Source of the DNA: an uncultured Christensenella sp.
GTDB taxonomy: Bacteria; Bacillota; Clostridia; Christensenellales; Borkfalkiaceae
Assembly: GCA_910585685.1 (NCBI GenBank)
Contig: CAJUEO010000004.1
Location: forward strand, 1-64,000
Direction: 5' to 3'
Length of the DNA stretch: 64,000 nucleotides
Shown here: positions 8,176 through 16,216 of the stretch, one piece after another
How positions within the stretch are numbered: the stretch's first letter is position 1
Layout of the letters: the number at the start of each line of letters is the position of its first letter
Translations under genes and position numbers: made by a program
The notes under the pieces: generated by a model
Seen by the model: only the letters and a program-made list of their open reading frames with translations
Told to the model about the DNA's origin: nothing
The model's database searches: none

Positions 8176-8195
8176 ATTAATAAAAATGTTCTAAA

Positions 8196-8570
8196 TTACT
8201 TTTTGGGGCGTTTTGCGCCGTAACGCGAACGCGCCTGCATACGCTTTGAAACACCTGCCGTATCGAGTGCGCCGCGAATAATGTGATAACGCACGCCGGG
8301 CAAGTCTTTAACTCTTCCGCCTCTAATTAAAACGGACGAGTGCTCCTGCAAGTTGTGACCTTCGCCGGGAATGTACACGGTACCTTCCTGTTTGTTTGTA
8401 AGTCTTACCCTTGCAATCTTTCTTATAGCCGAGTTAGGTTTTTTAGGCGTAGTCGTGGTAACCGAAAGACACACGCCGCGCTTCTGAGGGCAGTTGTCCA
8501 AAATGGGCGACTTCGACTTATAAACCTGTCTTTCTCTGCCGTGTCTGATGAGCTGGTTGATTGTAGGCAT
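8196..8570 (-). CDS. rpsL: 30S ribosomal protein S12
   Basis: Decoding-centre protein of the small subunit. The 124-residue sequence carries the two conserved loops around streptomycin-interaction sites, TTPKKPNSAIRK and RVKDLPGVRYH, with the wild-type Lys residues in both. First gene of the str operon rpsL-rpsG-fusA. GGAGG precedes the ATG, and a promoter with a leader hairpin lies upstream (8655-8713). Confidence 0.98.
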   Translation of the reverse strand: MPTINQLIRHGRERQVYKSKSPILDNCPQKRGVCLSVTTTTPKKPNSAIRKIARVRLTNKQEGTVYIPGEGHNLQEHSSVLIRGGRVKDLPGVRYHIIRGALDTAGVSKRMQARSRYGAKRPKK

Positions 8571-8654
8571 TTTTTACCTCCTTAATTTAATGAAATATTT
8601 CACCTCTTCCGCATACCCTTAAAGCGAAAGGAAGTCTGTCGAATGATAACAAAA

Positions 8655-8713
8655 CATAGCACGCCATACTAAGCGTGCTATGGTATTTTAACAAAGATTT
8701 GTGCGTTTGTCAA
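8655..8713 (-). promoter_or_regulatory. str operon promoter TTGACA-17-TAAAAT and leader hairpin
   Basis: TTGACA (8708-8713) and TAAAAT (8685-8690) are 17 nt apart on the minus strand. Within a few nucleotides of the expected start lies a perfect 10-bp hairpin, CATAGCACGC/GCGTGCTATG (8655-8682), followed by TTTTGTTAT. It could be an early attenuator or a 5' stabiliser. Confidence 0.7.
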
Positions 8714-8728
8714 ACGTTTTTTACAAAT

Positions 8729-10429
8729 TTAGCACAGTTTATAGTACAAACCTCCGGCTAAACCGCTGTCGGCTTTGAGAACGTACACCGAGCCGTATTG
8801 TTTTACGGTATAAGAAGTGCCGGCGTTGATTGTGAGGCTTAAAATATTGTTATTGTTGAAGTTGTATACAGTAAACGTCCGTGCGTAAGAATCTCTGACC
8901 GTGAAAAATCCATCATATACGTCCAGCACCGCGCCCGACTCTTCATATTCAGACAGGTCTGTTTCAGTGCCGTCCGATTTAAGCAACACATGCGAAACCG
9001 AGTTGTTGTCGTTGACTCTCTTGACATATGTAACTCCGTCGTAGAACTCGAAATCCCCACGGTAATTAGCTTCGATAACAACCTTGCCCGACAAATCGGT
9101 GAAGCCGTATAAGCCGTCTTTACCGAACTTTATAAGCCCCTCGTCAAGATAGATGTTTCCGCTTGAAGCACTGTTTAAAATATTCAGGTCGTTATCCACT
9201 ATGTAGTTGCCTATGATATATTTATCCGCACCGAATTTATAGAAGTTTCCAAGCGAAGTTACGTCGAGTTTGCTGAGGTTGCACGCCGGTCTGAGCTCGG
9301 TATCCATTACATACGCGCTGCCTGCCCCCGCACCCGACGACGCTTCAACAAAGAACGCGCCATCATACTTTTCAAGAGCTATACAAGTAGCCGCGTCGTA
9401 ACACTTTTTATTATAGTTATACAGCGGCGTCATATCTATTACCGCATAATCACCGCCCATTTCACGCGTGGAATTATCGATAATATCGTATCTGAATAAC
9501 TTGTAATCAAATTTCGTATTATTGTATGTGGACAGAATTACAAAATTATATCCCCAATTATCAGGTTTTACGGGAGTAGCCGTAAAGTAATAAAAATATC
9601 TGTCTACAAAACCGAGCTTTGCACCCTGTTTAATATGTACGCTGCCCGTTATTTCTCCGTCCTTATAGAACGTGTAGACGTCCCCGACGTTAATATAGCC
9701 GTAGTCGCAAATTTCCCCCTCGACTGGACGGGTTTCGCTTTCCTCATAAATTTTGGTTATAAGCGGATTTACGACCGAGCCGATTGAATCGTCCCCCGAA
9801 GCCGATTGAGAAACCTGATACTTTTCAACATAGAAGTAATCGGTTATTTTCCCGGTTTCCTCGTCGCGAGCAACTAAGTAATAAAGTTGGTTTTCTTCAT
9901 CGCGGTTGTCGGACGCGTCATAAGGAATTATGCAAAGCACCTCCGCCTCAACTCCGTCAACATACAGCGTTTTAAGCTGGCAATCCAAACGTGGACTTTG
10001 ACCTACCAAAAGTTTGCCGTTATAGTCGTAATAATCGTAATACGAAATCCTATTCTTACCGCGAAGAACGCGTATCATTCTTACGTCTCCGCAAGGATTG
10101 TAGCTAAGACTGTACGGTTTTTCGACAAGATCTGCTATCAAAACTTTTTCCGTATCCAAATTATATACCAGATATCCCGAGGTGCCCCTCAAAGTTACTA
10201 TTTCCTGCTCAGAGTCAACGACGGACAAGCCCGACCATGCCGAAAGTTCGCGATATTGATATATGCCTTTGCCGCTTTTTGTGCCGTGCGTATATTCCTG
10301 CGCATAATCGGCAAGATTTACGTCCGACTCGGAAGAACACGCCGACAGGGGCAACATAACGCCGCAAATTACGGCGGCGCCGACCATTAAGGCTGCCAAT
10401 TTGCCAAACAGTTTAGTTTTCATTTCCAT
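8729..10429 (-). CDS. WG-repeat-like cell-surface lipoprotein
   Basis: A secreted lipoprotein of about 566 residues. The N-terminus has Lys residues, a hydrophobic core and a lipobox LPLSAC, predicting lipidation of Cys near position 31. The rest is beta-rich with many Tyr/Asp strands. The segment KFGKDGLYGFTDLSGKVVIE followed by FEFYDGVTYVK is a recognisable WG (KWG) repeat; the earlier repeats are degenerate and may form a propeller. Function unknown. I use the ATG at 10429, 4 nt after GGAG; an in-frame TTG at 10441 is upstream of that site and less likely, and ATG at 10423 is also possible. Confidence 0.75.
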   Translation of the reverse strand: MEMKTKLFGKLAALMVGAAVICGVMLPLSACSSESDVNLADYAQEYTHGTKSGKGIYQYRELSAWSGLSVVDSEQEIVTLRGTSGYLVYNLDTEKVLIADLVEKPYSLSYNPCGDVRMIRVLRGKNRISYYDYYDYNGKLLVGQSPRLDCQLKTLYVDGVEAEVLCIIPYDASDNRDEENQLYYLVARDEETGKITDYFYVEKYQVSQSASGDDSIGSVVNPLITKIYEESETRPVEGEICDYGYINVGDVYTFYKDGEITGSVHIKQGAKLGFVDRYFYYFTATPVKPDNWGYNFVILSTYNNTKFDYKLFRYDIIDNSTREMGGDYAVIDMTPLYNYNKKCYDAATCIALEKYDGAFFVEASSGAGAGSAYVMDTELRPACNLSKLDVTSLGNFYKFGADKYIIGNYIVDNDLNILNSASSGNIYLDEGLIKFGKDGLYGFTDLSGKVVIEANYRGDFEFYDGVTYVKRVNDNNSVSHVLLKSDGTETDLSEYEESGAVLDVYDGFFTVRDSYARTFTVYNFNNNNILSLTINAGTSYTVKQYGSVYVLKADSGLAGGLYYKLC

Positions 10430-10458
10430 TTCTCTCCTCAAATTAAAAGTTCAATAGT

Positions 10459-10487
10459 ATTGTACCACACAATATACAATTTGTCAA
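10459..10487 (-). promoter_or_regulatory. Promoter TTGACA-17-TACAAT of the lipoprotein gene
   Basis: TTGACA (10482-10487) and TACAAT (10459-10464) lie 17 nt apart on the minus strand, directly after recG, so the lipoprotein has its own transcript. Confidence 0.7.
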
Positions 10488-10501
10488 CGGCGTCAGATAA
10501 A

Positions 10502-12514
10502 TTAATTGAGAGTAACGTCGGCAAGCGCGCGGTATTTTTCGACCGCAATGCGAGATAGCGCGTTGATATCGAGCGAGCCCGAAAACGCGTCGTCGACTAT
10601 TGCCTTTGCCGTAAATATCGTTTCAACGGGGAAACGCAAATTTTTGATTTCGGAAAGCATTTTTCCGCTTTGGCGCGTACCGAGGAAGTCCCCTCCGCCG
10701 CGCATCTTTAAATCCGCTTCGGCTATTTCAAATCCGTCGGAGCAATTTTTCAAAATACCGAGCCGCTCCCTTGCTTCGTCGCTGTCCGTACCCATCAAAA
10801 GAAAACAATAGCTTTTTTTATCCCCCCTGCCTACCCTGCCACGCAATTGGTGCAACTGCGAAAGCCCGAACCTTTCGGCATTGTAAATAATCATAGTGGT
10901 GGCGTCGGGAACGTCCACCCCCACTTCGATAACGGTTGTGGAAACAAGGCAGTCATACTGCTTATTTTTAAAGGCGAACATTACATCGTTTTTTTCCCTG
11001 TCCTTCATTTTGCCGTGCAACAGCGCAAGCCGCACGTCGGGCATTTTGGTTTGCAGCTCCTCGAAAAGCTCGCTGACGGACATTACGGTGCCCTCGTCGT
11101 CGCCCTCTATTTTAGGGCAGACAAAATAAGTCTGATTGCCGAGTTTTGCCTGTTCGGACACATACTTCAACATATCCCCGTATTTGCGTTCTGGAATGAT
11201 TGACGTGGATATATCCTGCCGTGAAAGGGGTTTGTCCTTGATTGTGGCAACGTCCAAATCACCGTAAAAAATCAAAGAAAGCGTGCGCGGTATGGGCGTT
11301 GCCGACATTACGAGAACGTCGCAACCGTCACCTTTTTCAAGCAAAGAGGAACGTTGCGCCACCCCGAAACGATGCTGCTCGTCACAGACGGCAAAGGCAA
11401 GCTCTTTAAATGTCACGTCGCTTTGAATTACGGCGTGCGTGCCGCAAACTATATTAATTTCTCCGTCCGCAAGTCCCTTTTTTATTTCCCTCTTTTCGGC
11501 TGCGGAGGTCGAACCCGTCAGAGTGCTAACGTTATACTCGGGAAAATATCGCTTGATAAGTTCGGCATTCTGCCTTGCAAGCACCTCCGTCGGAGCCAGC
11601 ATTGCAGCCTGAAAACCAGATTTGACCGCCATATATATGCCGACTAACGCCACAGCGGTCTTTCCGCTGCCCACGTCTCCCTGTAACAGCATATTCATTC
11701 TGCGCGGAGAATTCAGCGAGTCGAAAATATCCTTAGTAGCTCCCTTCTGCCCCTCGGTAAACTCGAAAGGAAAGCGTGCGATAAACTCCCTTAACTCCCC
11801 TACCGTTACGTTGTAGCGCCGAAGCCTTGCTTCGTCGCGTCCGCCCTTTATTACTTTAAATGCGGCAATGAGTAAAAAATATTCTTCCAGCGCAATGCGT
11901 TCGGAACCCAGTCGCACGTCCTCGGCGCACTCGGGACAGTGTACTTTGCGGTATGCTTCCGAAAGCGGCATTAAAGCGTACTTTTTTTGCATTGGGACGG
12001 GAATATGGCTTACTTTCGGCACTTTTGCAAGAGCTTGACGTATAGCCGAACGCACAACGCCCTGCGTCAATCCGCCCGACAGCGAGTAGACGGGAACAAG
12101 CCCTTTGAGGTTATTATTTTTCTCGGTAGGCTCGAAAGAAGGGTTTGTCATTTGACAGCCCATACCGTATTTGTTTGACACTCTGCCGTAAAAGAGATAC
12201 TCTCCGATTTTGAGTTTAGCCGCCACATATGGCTGATTGAACCATATAGCGGTAAAAATATATCCGCCCTGCTGACACAGCGCCTTGACGAACGGACGAC
12301 GGGAATAGCGGTTTGTTTCTACGTTTAAAACCTCGCACTTTGTAAGTATAACGTCGTTGTGATAGGCGTCCTTTAAAAGCGTAACTTTTCTCAAATCGAG
12401 ATAGTCGCGCGGAAAGTGCCCTACAAGCTCTTCAAGCGTGTAAATATTAAGTTTGTTGAAGTCCCTTTCGCGCTTTTCGGAAATGAACTTTAAAGAGGTA
12501 AGTTGCATAGCCAT
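10502..12514 (-). CDS. recG: ATP-dependent DNA helicase RecG
   Basis: Reverses stalled forks and branch-migrates recombination intermediates. The 670-residue protein has the N-terminal wedge/OB domain (about 1-230) followed by helicase motifs: QGDVGSGKTAVA (motif I), APTEVLARQ, TGS, CDEQHRFG (motif II), MSATPIPRT (III), then TTVIEVGVDVP and QLRGRVGRG (V and VI). Length is normal for Firmicutes. No clear Shine-Dalgarno is present; two ATGs lie two codons apart at the N-terminus (MAMQL). A hairpin sits between fakA and this gene. Confidence 0.97.
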   Translation of the reverse strand: MAMQLTSLKFISEKRERDFNKLNIYTLEELVGHFPRDYLDLRKVTLLKDAYHNDVILTKCEVLNVETNRYSRRPFVKALCQQGGYIFTAIWFNQPYVAAKLKIGEYLFYGRVSNKYGMGCQMTNPSFEPTEKNNNLKGLVPVYSLSGGLTQGVVRSAIRQALAKVPKVSHIPVPMQKKYALMPLSEAYRKVHCPECAEDVRLGSERIALEEYFLLIAAFKVIKGGRDEARLRRYNVTVGELREFIARFPFEFTEGQKGATKDIFDSLNSPRRMNMLLQGDVGSGKTAVALVGIYMAVKSGFQAAMLAPTEVLARQNAELIKRYFPEYNVSTLTGSTSAAEKREIKKGLADGEINIVCGTHAVIQSDVTFKELAFAVCDEQHRFGVAQRSSLLEKGDGCDVLVMSATPIPRTLSLIFYGDLDVATIKDKPLSRQDISTSIIPERKYGDMLKYVSEQAKLGNQTYFVCPKIEGDDEGTVMSVSELFEELQTKMPDVRLALLHGKMKDREKNDVMFAFKNKQYDCLVSTTVIEVGVDVPDATTMIIYNAERFGLSQLHQLRGRVGRGDKKSYCFLLMGTDSDEARERLGILKNCSDGFEIAEADLKMRGGGDFLGTRQSGKMLSEIKNLRFPVETIFTAKAIVDDAFSGSLDINALSRIAVEKYRALADVTLN

Positions 12515-12527
12515 CCGTTAATTTAAA

Positions 12528-12558
12528 AGCGGAAAAAACAAAAGTCTTTTCCGCTTGA
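12528..12558 (-). terminator. Terminator-like hairpin between fakA and recG
   Basis: On the minus strand AAGCGGAAAA pairs with TTTTCCGCTT (10 bp, loop about 10 nt), followed by TTAAATTAA. It ends 14 nt before the recG start, so it probably tunes read-through from fakA rather than stopping it fully. Confidence 0.55.
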
Positions 12559-12571
12559 ATAAATAAAATTA

Positions 12572-14227
12572 TTACTCCAAAGAAACCATATAGTAATATA
12601 CGGGCTGTCCGCCGTAATGGAAATCCACGTCGCAGTCGGGGTATGCCTCGGACACCTTTTCGGCAAGTTTTTGCGCGTCCTCTTCGGTCACGCCCTCACC
12701 GTAATAGAGAGTAATCATCTCGTGGTCGTTGTTCTTTAATGATTTTATCAGGCTCAACGTAGTGTCGTCAATCTTGCTGCCCTTTGCCAAAATACGCTTG
12801 TTGTCAAGACCTATGATATCTCCCTCTTTCAGCTTAAAGCCGTTCATAGTAGTTTCTCTTACCGCGTAAGTTACCTGTCCGGAAGCCACATTATCTATTG
12901 CGTGGGTCATATCGGTCTTGTTTTCTGGTACCGTCGCTTCGGGATTGAACGCAAGCGCTGCGGCAAATCCCTGCGGTACGTTTTTGGTGGGAATGACGTG
13001 AACGTGCCTGTTTGTAACAAGGTCCTTTGCCTGCTCGGCTGCAAGTATTACGTTAGAGTTGTTGGGGAATACAAACACGTTTGCGGCGTTTATTTTCTGA
13101 ACGGCGTCGGCTATATCCTGCGCCGAAGGGTTCATAGTCTGTCCGCCCTCGATAACCCTGTCGCACATCAGATCCTTGAAAATTTCTTCAAGACCCTTGC
13201 CGGCGCAGATTGCAAGCATACCCATTTCCTTTTTCTCGGCTTCGAGTTTTGCCTTCAACGCGCGATTCTCTTCAAGCATATTTTCGATTTTTATTCTGTC
13301 AAGTTCACCAAGCTCAAGCGCAAGCGACAAAGCCACGCCGGGGGTGTTTGTATGAACGTGAATTTTAACAAGCTCCAAATCCCCTATGCAGATTACGCTG
13401 TCGCCTATTTGCATAAGCTTTTCTTTGAGCTTGTCTATGTCGGCAAGCGTCGTCATCTGCTTTAAGTTAATTACAAAAAACTCGGTGCAATATGCAAACT
13501 CTATCTCGCCCAAGTCGAGGTTTATTATATCGGAATTATCACCGAAAACGTCCTCGTCGCCCGACTTACCGTCGATAGCTTCGGTGGGAATTTCACCCAG
13601 CTCGCTTTCATCTCCCGAAATTGCGGCAAGAAATCCGCGCATTATAGTCATAAGACCAACGCCGCCCGAGTCGACTACTCCTGCCTTTTTGAGTACGGGA
13701 AGCAGTTCGGGCGTCTTTGCAAGCGCTTCGTCGCCCACTTCGATTAACGCCGTAAGAAAAGCTACAAAATCCTTATGCTTGCCGGCAAGCTTCATAGCGG
13801 ACTCCGCCATAAGTCTGACGACAGTTAAAATAGTGCCTTCCTTGGGTATGGAAACCGCGCTGTACGCGACTTTCGAGCCCGACTCCATAGCCTTTGCGAA
13901 AGTTTTGGTATCGAACGCGTCCTTAGTGTTCTTTAAAACGGAGCAAATGCCCCTGAAAATTTGTGAAGATATAACTCCCGAGTTGCCTCTCGCGCCCCTG
14001 AGCGCACCCTTTGAAACGGAATCGCAAATTTCCTGAAAACGGTTCGAGGTGCAGGCGTTCATCTCTTTTACTGCGGATTGCAAAGTGAGCGACATATTTG
14101 TACCTGTGTCGCCGTCGGGGACGGGAAAAACGTTGAGCGCGTCAACTTTTGCCCTGTTTATTTCAAGCATTCTTGCGCCCGATAAAATCATCTTTCTGAA
14201 TTCGGTGCTATTTATCGTTTTCTGCAT
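12572..14227 (-). CDS. fakA: Fatty acid kinase subunit FakA-like (DAK2/YloV)
   Basis: ATP-binding subunit that phosphorylates fatty acids presented by DegV/FakB proteins, feeding exogenous acids to phospholipid synthesis. The 551-residue protein has the N-terminal DAK2-type kinase domain with ALNVFPVPDGDTGTNMSLTL (around 29-48) and RGARGNSGVISSQIFRG, the middle domain with the EFAYCTEFFV strand, and the C-terminal domain with NVFVFPNNSNVILAA and TLYYGEGV, all in family order. It follows the Asp23 gene as in B. subtilis yloU-yloV. A matching degV/fakB gene is at 37.5 kb. Confidence 0.9.
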   Translation of the reverse strand: MQKTINSTEFRKMILSGARMLEINRAKVDALNVFPVPDGDTGTNMSLTLQSAVKEMNACTSNRFQEICDSVSKGALRGARGNSGVISSQIFRGICSVLKNTKDAFDTKTFAKAMESGSKVAYSAVSIPKEGTILTVVRLMAESAMKLAGKHKDFVAFLTALIEVGDEALAKTPELLPVLKKAGVVDSGGVGLMTIMRGFLAAISGDESELGEIPTEAIDGKSGDEDVFGDNSDIINLDLGEIEFAYCTEFFVINLKQMTTLADIDKLKEKLMQIGDSVICIGDLELVKIHVHTNTPGVALSLALELGELDRIKIENMLEENRALKAKLEAEKKEMGMLAICAGKGLEEIFKDLMCDRVIEGGQTMNPSAQDIADAVQKINAANVFVFPNNSNVILAAEQAKDLVTNRHVHVIPTKNVPQGFAAALAFNPEATVPENKTDMTHAIDNVASGQVTYAVRETTMNGFKLKEGDIIGLDNKRILAKGSKIDDTTLSLIKSLKNNDHEMITLYYGEGVTEEDAQKLAEKVSEAYPDCDVDFHYGGQPVYYYMVSLE

Positions 14228-14292
14228 AATACTCCCAAAATATTTTTAACTTAAAAAGTGTGTATTTTATTTTTACAGCAAAAAGTAAAGCC

Positions 14293-14643
14293 TTACAGCT
14301 TTACTCCTATAATATTGACGTTGACCGTATCAACAATCATACCCGTAAATTTTTCCACTTTGTATTTGACGCCCTCTTTGAGGGATTCGGCAACGGCGTT
14401 TATGGATACGCCGTACTTGATAATAACGTTTACGTTGATAAAAATTCTGTCTCCCGAAGTTACTATTTTTACGCCGCGTCCGTCGGGTTGCTTTTTGAAT
14501 AAGTCTGACAAAGAGTCGGTCAAGCGCTTTGATACGGTGTCTACAATACCGTAACATTCGAGCGCAGCATTTTTAGCCACCTTTGCGATGGCTGCATCGG
14601 ATATTGAAATTTTTCCGTAAATGTTGCTCGTATTAACCGACAT
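14293..14643 (-). CDS. Asp23/Gls24 family protein (YloU-like)
   Basis: A 116-residue Asp23/Gls24 domain protein: ISDAAIAKVAKNAALECYGIV is the typical opening helix-strand, followed by IFINVNVIIKYGVSI and the C-terminal KYKVEKFTGMIVDTVNVNIIGVKL. Family members are envelope-stress or membrane-associated scaffolding proteins and pair with YloV/FakA. The start at 14643 (MSVNTS) is chosen because GGGAG lies 6 nt upstream and would be inside the coding sequence if the ATG at 14655 were used. Its own promoter is visible. Confidence 0.88.
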   Translation of the reverse strand: MSVNTSNIYGKISISDAAIAKVAKNAALECYGIVDTVSKRLTDSLSDLFKKQPDGRGVKIVTSGDRIFINVNVIIKYGVSINAVAESLKEGVKYKVEKFTGMIVDTVNVNIIGVKL

Positions 14644-14676
14644 AATATCTCCCATAGCTATATGCTACTCTATGAT

Positions 14677-14705
14677 ATTTTAAACTATTTTATTTTAATT
14701 TGCAA
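14677..14705 (-). promoter_or_regulatory. asp23-fakA promoter TTGCAA-17-TAAAAT
   Basis: TTGCAA (14700-14705) and TAAAAT (14677-14682) are 17 nt apart on the minus strand, leaving a leader of about 25-30 nt before the asp23 ATG. Confidence 0.65.
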
Positions 14706-14808
14706 GTATTTAATTGAAATAATAGCAATTATTCTATCTATATAATAAGTATTTTTAAAATTATTTTGCAAAATACTTAAAAATTTAAAACTTATCCCTC
14801 ATTTTTGA

Positions 14809-14858
14809 TTGATTTTTTTTAAAATGCGTGTTATATTATTTTAGTCGTTTGAAACGAC
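14809..14858 (+). promoter_or_regulatory. rpmB promoter TTGATT-17-TATATT (extended -10) and leader hairpin
   Basis: TTGATT (14809-14814), 17 nt, TATATT (14832-14837) with TG one base before the -10. A 7-bp hairpin GTCGTTT-g-AAACGAC (14844-14858; its tip will open because one nucleotide cannot form the loop) lies at the start of the transcript. Confidence 0.6.
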
Positions 14859-14896
14859 CTTTATTTTAGCTTTAAATCCCACGGAGGTGAGAATAT

Positions 14897-15079
14897 ATGT
14901 CAAGAGTATGCACAGTTTGCGGAAAGGGTCAGACTACGGGTAACAACGTAAGCCACTCCAAAAGGAGAACGAGAAGAACGTTCAAAGCCAACGTTCAGAA
15001 AGTTTCGTATGTCAGCGGTGGTAAAACCGTTACGGGTTACGTTTGCACAAGATGCCTTAAAACCGTAGAAAGAGCGTAA
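14897..15079 (+). CDS. rpmB: 50S ribosomal protein L28
   Basis: The 60-residue protein has the L28 pattern: VCTVCGKGQTTGNNVSHSKRRTRRTF, then VRYV-type strands and a C-terminal Cys pair. Four Cys (CTVC near 6-9, CTRC near 51-54) form the zinc-binding version. GGAGGTGAG precedes the ATG by 7 nt. As in B. subtilis it is transcribed divergently from yloU-yloV. Confidence 0.97.
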   Translation: MSRVCTVCGKGQTTGNNVSHSKRRTRRTFKANVQKVSYVSGGKTVTGYVCTRCLKTVERA

Positions 15080-15117
15080 TTTTTTAAGTTAGGTTTAAAT
15101 TAAAAAACATAATAAAA

Positions 15118-15143
15118 AGCTCGTTGCAAATTTGCAACGAGCT
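15118..15143. terminator. Bidirectional terminator after rpmB
   Basis: A perfect 26-nt palindrome AGCTCGTTGCAAA/TTTGCAACGAGCT, flanked by A-tract and T-rich ends, separates convergent rpmB and the dipeptidase gene. Confidence 0.8.
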
Positions 15144-15148
15144 CTTTA

Positions 15149-16090
15149 TTATCCTATAACTTCCTCAAATACGCGCATAAAATTCAAAGTTGCAAGTTTT
15201 TCCAATACTCGGGGCGGAATTTTGCGTTTTAAAAGATATTCAAAGAGGTTTTGCATTTTTTCGCACCCCTCCAACCCCTCGCATTTTGGTATGCCGTCGA
15301 AATCCGAACCCAAGGCAATAACGTCCTCTCCGCCGATATCCATTATATGAGCAAGATTTTTATATACGCACTCTATAGGCACGCTACCCAAAAAATCCGC
15401 GCAAAAGTTTACGCCTATCACTCCGCCGCAGTCGGCAATTTTTTTAATTTGCCCGTCGGTTAGGTTTCTCGATACGTCCAGCACGCTTTGCGTGTTCGAG
15501 TGACTTGCCACGACGGGGATTTTTCTGTTTTCAAGAATTTCGTCCGCGCCGCCGTCGGAAATATGAGAAATATCCACTATTATATTATTACCGTCGAGCA
15601 TTTCCGCAACCTCACGGCCGAGCGGTTTAAGCCCTCGCGCTTCCCTTAAAGAAAAGTCGGGAATACCGCCGACAAACTTCAAATTGGGATAAGCGAGCTT
15701 ATTTTCGTAATTCCAGACAAGCGAAGCCATTTTTACGCCCGCTTGTTTGAGGTTTTTAACATAGTCGGGACTCGGTAAAAAACCCAGGTTTTCAACGGTC
15801 AGAATACAGCCGATTTTGCCGTCGCGTTCGGCAACGGCAAAATCGGCTGTGCAATCTATTGATTTTATACGGCTTTCAAAATGTTTAAGGGCGTTTTTAT
15901 AATAGTCAAGATACACGTTAAATTTTTCAAACGCGTCTTTGCCCTCGGTAAAAATTGCAAAGCATTGCGCTTTGCAACCGCTTGATTCAAGCTTTGTCAA
16001 ATTTACCTGCAAACTTCCGCCGTCGAGGTCGAGCCCGTTATCATGACACACGGTAAACGTGTCACAGTGCATATCGATATACTTTATCAT
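15149..16090 (-). CDS. Membrane (renal-type) dipeptidase, peptidase M19
   Basis: Zinc dipeptidase of the M19 amidohydrolase family, 313 residues. Ligands visible are His8 and Asp10 in IDMHCDTF, the bridging Glu in ILTVENLGFL near 118, the ISHISDGG and ASHSNTQSV strands, and the ALGSDFDGIP substrate/metal Asp. The family cleaves dipeptides including D-amino acid ones; the physiological substrate is unknown. The ATG has no Shine-Dalgarno, but it overlaps the TGA of the spoVM-like frame (ATGA), so translation is probably coupled. Confidence 0.92.
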   Translation of the reverse strand: MIKYIDMHCDTFTVCHDNGLDLDGGSLQVNLTKLESSGCKAQCFAIFTEGKDAFEKFNVYLDYYKNALKHFESRIKSIDCTADFAVAERDGKIGCILTVENLGFLPSPDYVKNLKQAGVKMASLVWNYENKLAYPNLKFVGGIPDFSLREARGLKPLGREVAEMLDGNNIIVDISHISDGGADEILENRKIPVVASHSNTQSVLDVSRNLTDGQIKKIADCGGVIGVNFCADFLGSVPIECVYKNLAHIMDIGGEDVIALGSDFDGIPKCEGLEGCEKMQNLFEYLLKRKIPPRVLEKLATLNFMRVFEEVIG

Positions 16091-16155
16091 TTTTGTACAA
16101 AAATTTTCAAAATCTTTCTTATCGGTTTAGGCGGTTTAATGCAGATTACGGTCAT
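16087..16155 (-). CDS. spoVM: SpoVM-like 22-residue amphipathic peptide
   Basis: A 22-residue frame reads MTVICIKPPKPIRK and ends KILKIFVQK. SpoVM of B. subtilis (26 residues) has the pattern IK-L-PK at residues 6-10; here IK-P-PK occupies the same positions, followed by an amphipathic basic/hydrophobic helix as in SpoVM, which reads membrane curvature on the forespore. A GGGGGAG Shine-Dalgarno lies 5-6 nt before the ATG. The location between rpe and rpmB is where spoVM sits in B. subtilis. Its stop overlaps the dipeptidase start. Assignment rests on motif, length and synteny; peptides this short cannot be proven by similarity. Confidence 0.6.
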   Translation of the reverse strand: MTVICIKPPKPIRKILKIFVQK

Positions 16156-16216
16156 ACTCTCCCCCTGTCTAAATTTTCAGCAAAAAGCTATTATTACATA
16201 ATATGCGATAAAAAAA

